DNA from: JANNWF01 sp052390415
GTDB taxonomy: Bacteria > Pseudomonadota > Gammaproteobacteria > Xanthomonadales > Xanthomonadaceae
Direction of reading: 5' to 3'
Assembly (NCBI GenBank): GCA_052390415.1
Contig: JBQTGY010000169.1
Span: forward strand, 1-59,070
DNA: 59,070 nt
Position numbers and translations under genes: made by a program. The notes beneath the pieces are model-generated. The model was not told where the DNA came from. It worked only from the letters and a program-made list of their open reading frames with translations, and searched no databases. Positions 43,236 to 51,185 of this stretch are shown one piece after another; within the stretch, counting starts at the first letter, position 1; every line of letters starts with the position of its first letter.

Positions 43236-44147
43236 TCAGGCCGAACGGTTCAACCACGCCTCCATGCCGCCCTCGACGTTGTAGACGTCGCGAAAACCAT
43301 GTCCGCGAAAGTGCTCGGCGGCTTGGCGGCTGGAGTTGCCACGGGCGCAAATGAAGGCCAAGGGCGTGGTGGCGGGCAACTTGGCCAGGCGGTCGTGGCT
43401 GTCTTCATCCAGCACTTCGTGCGGCAGTGGAAACGGCAGTGCCAAACGCGCTGACTCCGCACGCACGTCGATCACGGTGATGCTGCGTGCGGCCACTCGC
43501 TCGCTCAAGCTGCCGACATCCAGATCCTGCACGGCGGGCGGTGCATTCGGATTGCGAATCGCCAAACCGCTGCCGCGCACACCATCCACCCAATCGATCT
43601 CGATGCCTTGCGCCCGCGGCGCACTGGCGAGGTCAAGGTGGAGGCGGATGCCCGCTGCCTCGGCGACCACTTCGCCGCCTTCAATCGGCTTCAGCTGGAA
43701 CTGCGCGTTGAAGCGCGCATCGACGCTCATGTGCAGGCCGATGCCGTCCTCCACATCGCTCATCGCGCGTTGAATGGCCTCGGCCGCGGCGGGTGTGATG
43801 GTGATGGTCGGCGGGGTGCGATCCGGTGCGGGCAATCCGAACAAGCCGTGCAAATCGCCGGAATTCAGCATCGACTCGATGATGTCGCTGCCACCGACCA
43901 GTTCGCCATCCACATACAACTGCGGAATGGTCGGCCAGCTGCCATACACCTTGATGCCTTCGCGAATCTCCGCATCTTCCAACACGTCCACGGTGTGATA
44001 ACGATCCAGCATGCCACCCAGAATGCCGACGGCCTTGGCCGAAAAGCCGCAACGCGGCGCATCCGGCGATCCCTTCATGAACAACACGACGCGGTGTTCG
44101 GCGAGCAAGGTTTCGATGCGTTGATGCAGGGCAGGGGAAATCGACAT
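43236..44147 (-). CDS. Monothiol glutaredoxin/HesB-like/rhodanese three-domain fusion
   Basis: A 303-residue protein. Residues 1-105 are a CGFS monothiol glutaredoxin (VVLFMKGSPDAPRCGFSAKA, SWPTIPQLYVDGELVGGSDI), the type that binds and passes iron-sulfur clusters. Residues about 110-205 resemble an A-type (HesB/IscA) carrier (PTITITPAAAEAIQRAM, WVDGVRGSGLAIRNPNAPP) but lack the three cluster cysteines. The last 95 residues are a rhodanese with active Cys in FICARGNSSRQAAEHF. It probably links iron-sulfur and sulfur transfer. The start is taken at 44147; a Met two codons earlier is possible. Confidence 0.88.
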   Translation of the reverse strand: MSISPALHQRIETLLAEHRVVLFMKGSPDAPRCGFSAKAVGILGGMLDRYHTVDVLEDAEIREGIKVYGSWPTIPQLYVDGELVGGSDIIESMLNSGDLHGLFGLPAPDRTPPTITITPAAAEAIQRAMSDVEDGIGLHMSVDARFNAQFQLKPIEGGEVVAEAAGIRLHLDLASAPRAQGIEIDWVDGVRGSGLAIRNPNAPPAVQDLDVGSLSERVAARSITVIDVRAESARLALPFPLPHEVLDEDSHDRLAKLPATTPLAFICARGNSSRQAAEHFRGHGFRDVYNVEGGMEAWLNRSA

Positions 44148-44325
44148 GGGCATTCCACAGAATTCAGAGACGAGCTGCGTAGTGTAGTTCGCGAGCGCGG
44201 TGGATGCGTTCGAGCCAGGCAGCCGCCTGTGCCAGGCAAGCGCTGCCGTTGGCTGAATTGCCCGACGCAATCTCCAGCAACGGAGGCGCATGCTCAGGTT
44301 GGCTCTGGCAAGGTCGCGCGATGGC

Positions 44326-45105
44326 TCAGGCCGCCAATTCAACCTCGCGGATGTTTGCTGCGCCCGCTGTGAGCGCAGCGTGTGCGCCGTTTCCTGGCTT
44401 CACCAGCAAGCGCTGTTTGGCTTGTCGAATCACTGCATAACTCTCGCAACTGCGTTGTTCCAGGCCCTTGCGGTCAAGTACCGAGATGCGGCCGCGACCA
44501 TAACGAATCAGCCCTGCGCGTTGCAGTCGGCCCGCGCCGGTGGTGACACCTTCGCGCCGCACGCCCAGCAACAGCGCGATTCGTTCCTGTGTCGCTCGAA
44601 CCTCGCTGCCGCCCAGACCGTCGAGGTTGAGCAGCAGCCAGCGGCACAATTGCTGCTCGATGGCGTGGTGACGATTGCACGCCGATGTCTGTGCGATCTG
44701 GGTGAACAGTGCCTGCACATAGCCCATGACGGCATGCATCAGTTTTTCGCAGCTGCGGGCATGCTCGACCACCGCCGAAATGCTGATGCGCCATGCGCTG
44801 CCCGCGCCAAGCACGACGCTACTGCACAACGCGTCGCGTCCACCCATGAAGGCGCACACCCCGGCCACGCCTTCATTGCCTACCACGGCGACCTGGGTGG
44901 CGGCACCATTGCGCATCGTTGAAACCAGCGCGATCACGGCGGTTGCCGGAAAATAGACGTGACGCAGCGTCTCACCGGCCTGGTACAACGTGGTGCCGGC
45001 TCGCAGCGGCACCCATTCCATGTGTGGCAGCAGTTGCTCGAAGTCGAGCGGAGAAAGCGCAGCCAGCAGATGATTGACACTGAGCGGACGGCAGGCACTG
45101 GTCAC
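44326..45105 (-). CDS. Crp/Fnr-family transcriptional regulator 1
   Basis: A 259-residue protein. The start is GTG at 45105, with GAGG 8 bases upstream. An N-terminal cNMP-binding-like fold (LRAGTTLYQAGETLRHVYFP, VAVVGNEGVAGVCAFMGG) is followed by a winged helix (SEVRATQERIALLLGVRREG, TTGAGRLQRAGLIRYGRGRI). The cyclic-nucleotide phosphate-binding Arg cassette is not evident, so the ligand is unclear. It lies downstream of a second Crp-type gene on the same strand with a 164-base gap. Confidence 0.85.
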   Translation of the reverse strand: MTSACRPLSVNHLLAALSPLDFEQLLPHMEWVPLRAGTTLYQAGETLRHVYFPATAVIALVSTMRNGAATQVAVVGNEGVAGVCAFMGGRDALCSSVVLGAGSAWRISISAVVEHARSCEKLMHAVMGYVQALFTQIAQTSACNRHHAIEQQLCRWLLLNLDGLGGSEVRATQERIALLLGVRREGVTTGAGRLQRAGLIRYGRGRISVLDRKGLEQRSCESYAVIRQAKQRLLVKPGNGAHAALTAGAANIREVELAA

Positions 45106-45269
45106 TCTGGGCACCTCGAAGAGCACTGCACCCCGCCTGCGCCGCCGCAATTGAGCGACGACTGCAGGGTCGTGTCCGGTGCGCCCCACGACGGGTCCCA
45201 AATTAAGCGGCCGTCGATTCGCCAGCTGTGTACAAAGACATAAGCGCACGTGGCGCGCGAGTCAGCCGT

Positions 45270-46052
45270 TCAGATTAGCGGGCGATTGGGTGGACGGCCA
45301 TCGCCGTACAGGTCGGCAAGCCGCACCAAGGCGCGCACATCGCGCAAGTACAGACGACCATTTGTGATCGAATGCAGGCCGCGTTTTTCCAGCTTGCGCA
45401 GGGTCTTGTTGGTGTGCACCAACGACAGCCCAAGGCCATCGGCGATGTGCTGTTGGGTCAGCGGAAACGCCACGCCGTCGGCACCGCGATCTGCCTGCAA
45501 GGCTGCTGCACGCTTGAACAACAGAATCAGCAAGGTGGCGATGCGCTCCTCGGCGCTGCGTCGGCCCACCGAAAGCAAGGTGTCATCGACCAATGATTCT
45601 TCGTGTGCGGTCAGCCAGGTGATGTTGAAACCCATGCTCGGCGAGCGCCGATGCAGCTCCCACAGGGCGTCGCGCTGGAACACGCAAAATACTGCTTCGG
45701 TCAGCGTTTCGATGCCGTGCGCCGCGGCGTCTGCCATTTTCTGCTGCACGCCGATGAAATCGCCTGCGAGCAGAAAGCTCAGGATCTGGCGGCGGCCATC
45801 GCGCAGGGTTTTGTAACGAAATGCCCAGCCGCGCATCAGCGTGTAGAGCGGCGTGTCGTTTTGCCCTTCGTGGATCAACGTCTGATCCGGACCGAGCCGC
45901 ACGTTGCCACGTTTTATTGATTGCACCAACTGCAACTCATCAGCGGTGTGATCCAGAAACAACGGCAAAGCCCTCAGCGGACAATCCGCGCACGAATGCA
46001 TGCTGACCGAGATGGGTCGCGAAGAAGGTTCTGCGCCTGCGGGGCTGCTCAT
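45270..46052 (-). CDS. Crp/Fnr-family transcriptional regulator 2
   Basis: A 260-residue protein from the ATG at 46052, with AGGGG close upstream. The N-terminus has HSCADCPLRALPLF, a Cys pair spaced like part of the FNR iron-sulfur motif, but the full four-Cys set is not present. The sensory fold (VRLGPDQTLIHEGQNDTPLY) and HTH (FPLTQQHIADGLGLSLVHTN, KTLRKLEKRGL) are clear. This is the Fnr/FixK-like branch. It may respond to redox or oxygen, but that is inference. Its target is unknown. Confidence 0.86.
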   Translation of the reverse strand: MSSPAGAEPSSRPISVSMHSCADCPLRALPLFLDHTADELQLVQSIKRGNVRLGPDQTLIHEGQNDTPLYTLMRGWAFRYKTLRDGRRQILSFLLAGDFIGVQQKMADAAAHGIETLTEAVFCVFQRDALWELHRRSPSMGFNITWLTAHEESLVDDTLLSVGRRSAEERIATLLILLFKRAAALQADRGADGVAFPLTQQHIADGLGLSLVHTNKTLRKLEKRGLHSITNGRLYLRDVRALVRLADLYGDGRPPNRPLI

Positions 46053-46222
46053 CGTCCCCTGCCGAGGGAAGTTGTTGCCAGCCACGAGTCTAGCGCTTCA
46101 TCGCCAAGCCCCGAGAATAGCTGCGACGGGTCCAAGCGAGCCTGCGCGTGTTCGAGCCCGGCCGGTTAGCTGCCTGGGTCACGCAGAATCAGCAGCAATC
46201 ACGCGGCAGCGGTTGATCGGCT

Positions 46223-46246
46223 AACCAAGCACCTTCGTCCTGCGTC
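46223..46246 (+). promoter_or_regulatory. Possible ECF-type promoter before the sigma-factor gene
   Basis: AAC (46223-46225) and CGTC (46243-46246) are spaced by 17 bases, the layout of many ECF promoters, and would suit autoregulation. Transcription would then start within a few bases of the ATG at 46256, giving an almost leaderless mRNA; no ribosome binding site is seen there. Short motifs like these occur by chance, so confidence is low. Confidence 0.3.
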
Positions 46247-46255
46247 CAACCGCCC

Positions 46256-46819
46256 ATGCTCGAATATGAAAGCCAATCGATCCAAGCTGCCCGGGCTGGC
46301 GATCAACAGGCGTTTCGGCGGCTGGTGCAGGCGCATACACGACCCTTGTTCTGCGTGTGCGTGCGCATTCTCGGCGACGCGGCCAGCGCCGAGGATGCGC
46401 TGCAAGATGCTTTTCTCAGCGCGTGGCGTGGGCTGGATCGTTTCGACCAACGCAGTGCGTTCGGGTCCTGGCTGCATCGCATCGCGGTCAATGCGGCGCT
46501 GACGCACCTGCGCAAACGCCGACCGGAATTGCCGTTGGATGATTTTGACGACGACATGCCGAGCGAGACGCCGCCCATGCTCGACGGCGATCCGTTTGAA
46601 CACGCGGCCGGCATGCAGTTTGGCCAGCAACTGACCACGCAACTGGAGTCGCTTTCAGTCGCCGAACGCAGCGCCTTTGTGTTGCGCCACTTCGAACACT
46701 ACCCGCTGGATGAAATCGCCAGCGTGCTGGGCAGCAACGTCAACGCCTGCAAACAGGCCATCTTTCGCGCGGTGCGCAAGCTGCGTCTGGCGCTGGCACC
46801 GATCAGGAGCGACTCATGA
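46256..46819 (+). CDS. ECF-type RNA polymerase sigma factor
   Basis: A 187-residue sigma-70 family ECF factor. Region 2 is in FRRLVQAHTRPLFCVCVRIL, GDAASAEDALQDAFLSAWRG and FGSWLHRIAVNAALTHLRKR. Region 4 is in LSVAERSAFVLRHFEHYPLD and EIASVLGSNVNACKQAIFRA. No extra C-terminal domain is present. The gene overlaps the following anti-sigma-like gene by four bases (ATGA). With the two HEAT-repeat genes it makes a four-gene unit. The activating signal is unknown. Confidence 0.93.
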   Translation: MLEYESQSIQAARAGDQQAFRRLVQAHTRPLFCVCVRILGDAASAEDALQDAFLSAWRGLDRFDQRSAFGSWLHRIAVNAALTHLRKRRPELPLDDFDDDMPSETPPMLDGDPFEHAAGMQFGQQLTTQLESLSVAERSAFVLRHFEHYPLDEIASVLGSNVNACKQAIFRAVRKLRLALAPIRSDS

Positions 46820-47595
46820 ACATCATCAGCGACGCCGATCTGTTGCTGTTCCATTACCGCGATGGTCTCGAACCCGCGCGTCTCGCGCAGATCGAAGACG
46901 AATTGTTGTTCGACGCCGCACTGCGCGGTCGGCTGGCGGCACTGCGCGAGACGCTCACCCACGTTGCAGCCGACTGGCCGAGCATCGACCCCGCGGCTGA
47001 CCTTGAGGCGCGCGTCTGGGCGCGTCTGCAACCGACGCTGCCGCCACGCAAGGTGAAACTCTCACGGTGGCGACGCCTGACGAGTTGGATGGATGTGCCC
47101 CCTGCGCCGCGGCTGGTCTTTGCCTCGTTGATGGCTGCAGCGCTGGCACTGGGATATCTGCTCGGCCGTCAGACTGAGCCAACTGTCGCGGCCCCCGCCA
47201 TGGTTGGCGCAAATCTGCTGGCCGACGATGCCTCCTCGCGGGTGCTGGCGGCCTATCTTTCGAACCACTTGCAACGTGCCGAGCGGGCGATGTTGGTCGC
47301 CAGCAACAGCCCGCAGGACGGCGCCGCTGCAACCAATCTTGCCAAGAACCTGCTCGACAGCAATCGCCTGTATGCCCTCGCCGCCGAGCGCGCCGGCAAG
47401 CCGGCACTGGGCCAGTTTCTGCGCGAGCTGGAGCCGGTGCTGATTGAGCTGGCCAGCGAAGGCGATGTGATCAGCCCGGCCTTGGGCAAAGAGATCCGTC
47501 GCCGCGACCTGGCATTTCGAACCCGCGCCGCCGCAGCGCTTGCACGCCAAAACGTTGCGCAACCCGACCTCGGCGACGGCACGCAGTCGCTATGA
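46816..47595 (+). CDS. Membrane anti-sigma-like protein without zinc motif
   Basis: A 259-residue protein. A cytoplasmic N-terminal helical part (FHYRDGLEPARLAQIEDELL, FDAALRGRLAALRETLTHVA) precedes one transmembrane helix near residues 97-117 (RLVFASLMAAALALGYLLG). A periplasmic part of about 140 residues follows, predicted helical. The layout is that of an anti-sigma factor and the gene overlaps the sigma gene. It lacks the HxxxCxxC zinc motif of the common ZAS domain. Anti-sigma activity is inferred from operon position and topology. Confidence 0.75.
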   Translation: MNIISDADLLLFHYRDGLEPARLAQIEDELLFDAALRGRLAALRETLTHVAADWPSIDPAADLEARVWARLQPTLPPRKVKLSRWRRLTSWMDVPPAPRLVFASLMAAALALGYLLGRQTEPTVAAPAMVGANLLADDASSRVLAAYLSNHLQRAERAMLVASNSPQDGAAATNLAKNLLDSNRLYALAAERAGKPALGQFLRELEPVLIELASEGDVISPALGKEIRRRDLAFRTRAAAALARQNVAQPDLGDGTQSL

Positions 47596-47663
47596 CCGTT
47601 CAGCCCACCTCAGGATCGCGCCGCCCATTGGCCTCGCGCGTCCACCCACCCAGGAGCACTCGC

Positions 47664-48911
47664 ATGCACATCTCTCGACTCACCTTGGCCGCGTCACTGT
47701 GCGGCCTGCTGCTCGGCTTCGCCTCGCCCAATCTGCAAGCAGCGCCATCGGCACAGTCTGGCTCACCTGCTGCCGAGGCCTCGCAAGCCGTGTACTGGAA
47801 GGGCCACGAGGCGCTGGAAAAGGGTGACTGGAACGCCGCGATCCGTCACTTCAAAGCGCTGGAGAAACAATTGGCGGCAAGCACCACCGAACCTGCTGAT
47901 GCCGCCATGTATTGGCAGGCCTACGCGCTGAGCCAGGCGGGCCGCAACAAAGAGGCCGCGAGCGAAGTCGCGCGTTTGCGGCAGGCCTATCCCAACAGTG
48001 CTTGGTTGGATGACGCCGCTGCGCTTGCACAAACCAAGTCGGATGAGGCGGGCTCAAAGAAGGCGCGCAAAGACGCAGTGGACGGACGCGATGCTGACGC
48101 CTTGATGGCGCTGGATGCGTTGCTGGTAGGCGGCAGCGAGCGCGGTGTGCCGCTGCTGCTGCGAGTGCTGTCCGGCAACCACAGTGATCACGTCAAGAGT
48201 CGGGCGATGTTCGTGCTCAGTCAGTTGGATGCCAGTGCCGCCGACGCGGCGCTGGACGGCATTCTGGCCGGCGATGCATCACCACAACTCAAGCAGGAAG
48301 CGGTGCGCATGATCGCGGTTGGCGGCCGCAAGGAATCGTTGGATCGTTTGTTGCCGCTGTATCGGAGCAGCAACGACGCGGCGATCAAAACGGCAGTGAT
48401 GGAGGCGTTCCTGATCGGCGGACGTGGCGACCTGGTGCAGGCCTTGTTCGAATCCGAAACCAACCCCGAATTGCGCCTCAACGCGCTCAACAGTCTGGGC
48501 GCGATGGGCGAGGGTGATCGCCTGAAAGCCCTTTACGGCCCGCAGCTTCCACGCGAAGAACGCCGCCAGCTTTTGCACGCCTACGGCGTCGCCGGCGAGC
48601 TGCAAGCGCTGATCGACGTGGCGCGCAGCGAAACCGACCCCGAACTGCAAGTCGAAGCCATTCGCAGCATCGGCATCGGCGGCGACAGGCAAGCGGGGGC
48701 AACGCTGGTCGAACTGTATCGGCCGGATGCCAGTGAGCAGGTGCGTCGCGCGGTGATCGAGGGGTTGATGATCGCCAACGACAGCGAGGCGATGTTGCAA
48801 CTGTATCGCAAGGAGACCGACCCCGAGCTGCGTCGACAGCTGCTGCACAGCATCACCGCAGCCGACCCGGATGCCGCGATCGAATTGATCGATGCCGCGC
48901 TGAAGCCCTGA
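47664..48911 (+). CDS. Secreted HEAT-repeat protein 1
   Basis: A 415-residue protein. The start at 47664 is preferred: AGGAG lies 8 bases upstream and a signal peptide follows (LTLAASLCGLLLGFASPNLQ). The in-frame ATG at 47592 overlaps the previous stop but would displace the signal. A TPR-like segment (AVYWKGHEALEKGDWNAAIR, YWQAYALSQAGRNKEAASEV) precedes about eight HEAT repeats of roughly 31 residues. These have recurring cores such as ETNPELRLNALNSLG and ETDPELQVEAIRSIG. It is probably a periplasmic scaffold in the sigma/anti-sigma system. Confidence 0.82.
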   Translation: MHISRLTLAASLCGLLLGFASPNLQAAPSAQSGSPAAEASQAVYWKGHEALEKGDWNAAIRHFKALEKQLAASTTEPADAAMYWQAYALSQAGRNKEAASEVARLRQAYPNSAWLDDAAALAQTKSDEAGSKKARKDAVDGRDADALMALDALLVGGSERGVPLLLRVLSGNHSDHVKSRAMFVLSQLDASAADAALDGILAGDASPQLKQEAVRMIAVGGRKESLDRLLPLYRSSNDAAIKTAVMEAFLIGGRGDLVQALFESETNPELRLNALNSLGAMGEGDRLKALYGPQLPREERRQLLHAYGVAGELQALIDVARSETDPELQVEAIRSIGIGGDRQAGATLVELYRPDASEQVRRAVIEGLMIANDSEAMLQLYRKETDPELRRQLLHSITAADPDAAIELIDAALKP

Positions 48912-48961
48912 GTATCCCGGGCTCGTATCCCACACACACCGCATCCTCAAGGAGCAATCCC

Positions 48962-49972
48962 ATGCCTCGTCTGTTCGCCCGACTCAGTCTTTCGATGAGT
49001 CTATTGTTGTCCCTCTCGCACGCCGTTGCCGCGCCTTTGCTGCAAGCACAGCTGGATGCGCTCCCGCAGGGAGATTGGTTGGAATATCGCGTCGCCCTGC
49101 AACCCGGCCAGCGCGCGCCCTGCTGTTTTGAATGGCAGAACGAGCAGATCGGCAAGCGCGGCTGCCGCCTGCAAGACAAACCCGGCAGCTATGGCACGTC
49201 GGACGACCAACCGATGGCGGCCGCTGGCGCATCGCTGCGGGTATTGCTGCAACGTGGCGAGCACGGGTTGAGTCGAGTGCTGGCAGTGGGCGAACAATGC
49301 CCCGTCGACGCCGGCTCCGCGAAGGTGCGCGACATCGGCGAGGTCGATACCAAAGCGAGCGTGGAATGGCTGGCTCAGCGCGTTGAAGGCGATGGCCGCC
49401 GTCAGCGTAGCGAAGCCCTGCACGCGTTGGCATTACACGCCGGCACCGCAGCCGACGTCGCGCTGGAGCGGATGGCGGCCACTGGGCGTAAACAAGTGCG
49501 TGATGACGCCGTGTTCTGGCTGGCCCAGGCACGCGGCGAGCGCGGCTTCCGCGAGGTGCGCCGCCTGCTCGAAGACGCCACCGGTAGTTCGGCTGGGCGA
49601 TTGGTATTCGCCTTGAGCATCAGTCCCGTCGCCGAAGCGCCCGCGGCGCTGCGCACCCTCGCGACCGATCATTCACACGCCAGTACACGCAGCGAGGCGC
49701 TGTTCTGGCTGGCGCAAAAACCCGATCCGCAAGCCGAAGCGATTCTGCGCCAAGCCATGCGCAACGATCCGGATGAGGACGTACGCCGCAAGGCGGTGTT
49801 TGCGACTTCACAGTTGCCTGCTGAGCGGGCGATACCCATTCTGCGAGCCTTGGTCGAGGAGAAAAGCGAGTCGCGCGAACTTCGCAAGGAAGCGCTGTTC
49901 TGGTTGGCACAGATCGACGATGCCGACGTAGTCTCGGTATTTGACGATCTGCTTGGTCTTGGTGCTCGCTGA
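48962..49972 (+). CDS. Secreted HEAT-repeat protein 2
   Basis: A 336-residue protein with AGGAG before the start and a signal peptide (LSLSMSLLLSLSHAVAA). The first 110 mature residues form a Cys-containing domain (four Cys: PCCFEW, RGCRLQ, GEQCPVD). HEAT repeats then run to the end, with repeated units RRQRSEALHALALHA, RDDAVFWLAQARGERG, TRSEALFWLAQKPDPQ and RKEALFWLAQIDDADV. It follows HEAT protein 1 by 50 bases. The two are related in architecture but not simple duplicates. Function unknown. Confidence 0.82.
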   Translation: MPRLFARLSLSMSLLLSLSHAVAAPLLQAQLDALPQGDWLEYRVALQPGQRAPCCFEWQNEQIGKRGCRLQDKPGSYGTSDDQPMAAAGASLRVLLQRGEHGLSRVLAVGEQCPVDAGSAKVRDIGEVDTKASVEWLAQRVEGDGRRQRSEALHALALHAGTAADVALERMAATGRKQVRDDAVFWLAQARGERGFREVRRLLEDATGSSAGRLVFALSISPVAEAPAALRTLATDHSHASTRSEALFWLAQKPDPQAEAILRQAMRNDPDEDVRRKAVFATSQLPAERAIPILRALVEEKSESRELRKEALFWLAQIDDADVVSVFDDLLGLGAR

Positions 49973-50104
49973 CGCGGGTTGCCGAATTGACCGAATCCGG
50001 TTGGGTCTGCGATCGCTGGCTGCGGACAGGCAGCAAGTCGACAGTGAACAGTCTTGCCCGGTCACTCTCCGGTTGGCCTGGTCATCCCGCCGGTCTCAGC
50101 CTGC

Positions 50105-50944
50105 TCAGGTCCAGAGGCAGCACGATGCGAAGGCGAGTGCTGCGGCTGATGAGGGCAACAGCAGCTCGCTGGAGGCGCGTCCAAGACGGGTGGCGTGTTC
50201 GCACCAGTGCAGCAACTCCATCGCGCCCGAGGCGTCTTCGGTCAGTGCGGTGCAATGTTCAACCCAATCGCCGTCATTGAGATACAGGACGTTGCCGATC
50301 TGGCGCACTCCACCAAAGTGGATGTGCCCGCAGATGTGGCCTTCGTAGCCGCCTGCACTGGCCGCTGCGGCCACCGCTGATTCGAAGCTGCGGATGTAGT
50401 GAAGGGCTCCGCTGAGGCGCGACTTGGTGATGATGGATAGGGGCAAGTAGGGCATTTGCAGGCGGCGGCGCAGGCCGTTGAGACTGCGGTTGGCCAGCAA
50501 CAGCAGCCGGTGGCCGCGCTCACCGACCCACATCAACCAGCGCTTGCCAAGCTGGGCGACGTCAAATTCGTCGCCATGGCTGACACGGTAGCGCCGGCCG
50601 TCAGCACCGATGTGATCGGCGTGCAAGCGAACTTCAATGCCGGCCAACGTCTGGCCGACCAAGCCGCGCATGGCCGAATCGTGATTGCCGGGAATGTAGA
50701 TGACGCGGGTGCCTCGCTCGGCGATGGCGATCAGCTCGGCGAGCACGGCCGTATGACTTGCCGGCCAATAGCTGCGCCTGGCCAAGGCTTCCAGATCGAT
50801 GATGTCGCCGACCAGATACAAGGTCTCGCAGCGCGTGCGCTGGAGAAAATCGAGCAGGTAGTCAGCTCGGCAATCGGTTGTGCCCAGATGCACGTCCGAG
50901 ACAAATACCGTGCGAAACCCGAGTGTGTTGCGGGTGCTGCCCAT
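50105..50944 (-). CDS. LpxH-like calcineurin-type metallophosphoesterase
   Basis: A 279-residue cytoplasmic metallophosphoesterase. All metal-ligand blocks are present: VSDVHLG, VGDIIDL, IPGNHDS, VSHGDEFD and GHIHFGG. The family includes UDP-2,3-diacylglucosamine hydrolase LpxH, and this variant is the longer type often annotated as its paralogue; the true LpxH of this genome may lie elsewhere. The ATG at 50944 has GGGAG 8 bases upstream, but that site is part of a hairpin. It is monocistronic, between the HEAT genes and the murein cluster. Confidence 0.88.
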   Translation of the reverse strand: MGSTRNTLGFRTVFVSDVHLGTTDCRADYLLDFLQRTRCETLYLVGDIIDLEALARRSYWPASHTAVLAELIAIAERGTRVIYIPGNHDSAMRGLVGQTLAGIEVRLHADHIGADGRRYRVSHGDEFDVAQLGKRWLMWVGERGHRLLLLANRSLNGLRRRLQMPYLPLSIITKSRLSGALHYIRSFESAVAAAASAGGYEGHICGHIHFGGVRQIGNVLYLNDGDWVEHCTALTEDASGAMELLHWCEHATRLGRASSELLLPSSAAALAFASCCLWT

Positions 50945-50953
50945 GCGCGTTGC

Positions 50954-50973
50954 TCCCGGGTGGATACCCGGGA
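50954..50973 (-). promoter_or_regulatory. Leader hairpin covering the ribosome binding site of the metallophosphoesterase
   Basis: Perfect 8-base arms TCCCGGGT and ACCCGGGA around GGAT, ending nine bases before the ATG at 50944. On the mRNA the downstream arm includes the GGGAG ribosome binding site. The stem could thus lower translation unless opened. Alternatively it is only a palindromic operator. The next 212 bases upstream to the L,D-transpeptidase-like end hold nothing else clear. Confidence 0.5.
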
Positions 50974-51185
50974 ACGCAGGTTGCTCGCCGCAGATCGCGG
51001 TGGCGTGTCAGTGGCATGAAGGTTTGTTGACGGTGAGTGCGAGGGTGTGGTCGTCCCTCGAATGCAGAAGCAGGCGCGGCTGTGAAGCGGTCAAGGGTGG
51101 AAGCCACCCAGATTCCGCTTCGCAACACGGCAGTGCCTTCGCGGCTTCCGCCGCTCCCACAGTGGCTTCCACAGGCTTGGAGTGC

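Noticed and set aside
46160..46220. A TTCGAGCCC stretch resembling a tRNA T-arm.
   Set aside because: No matching acceptor, D or anticodon arms can be built around it.
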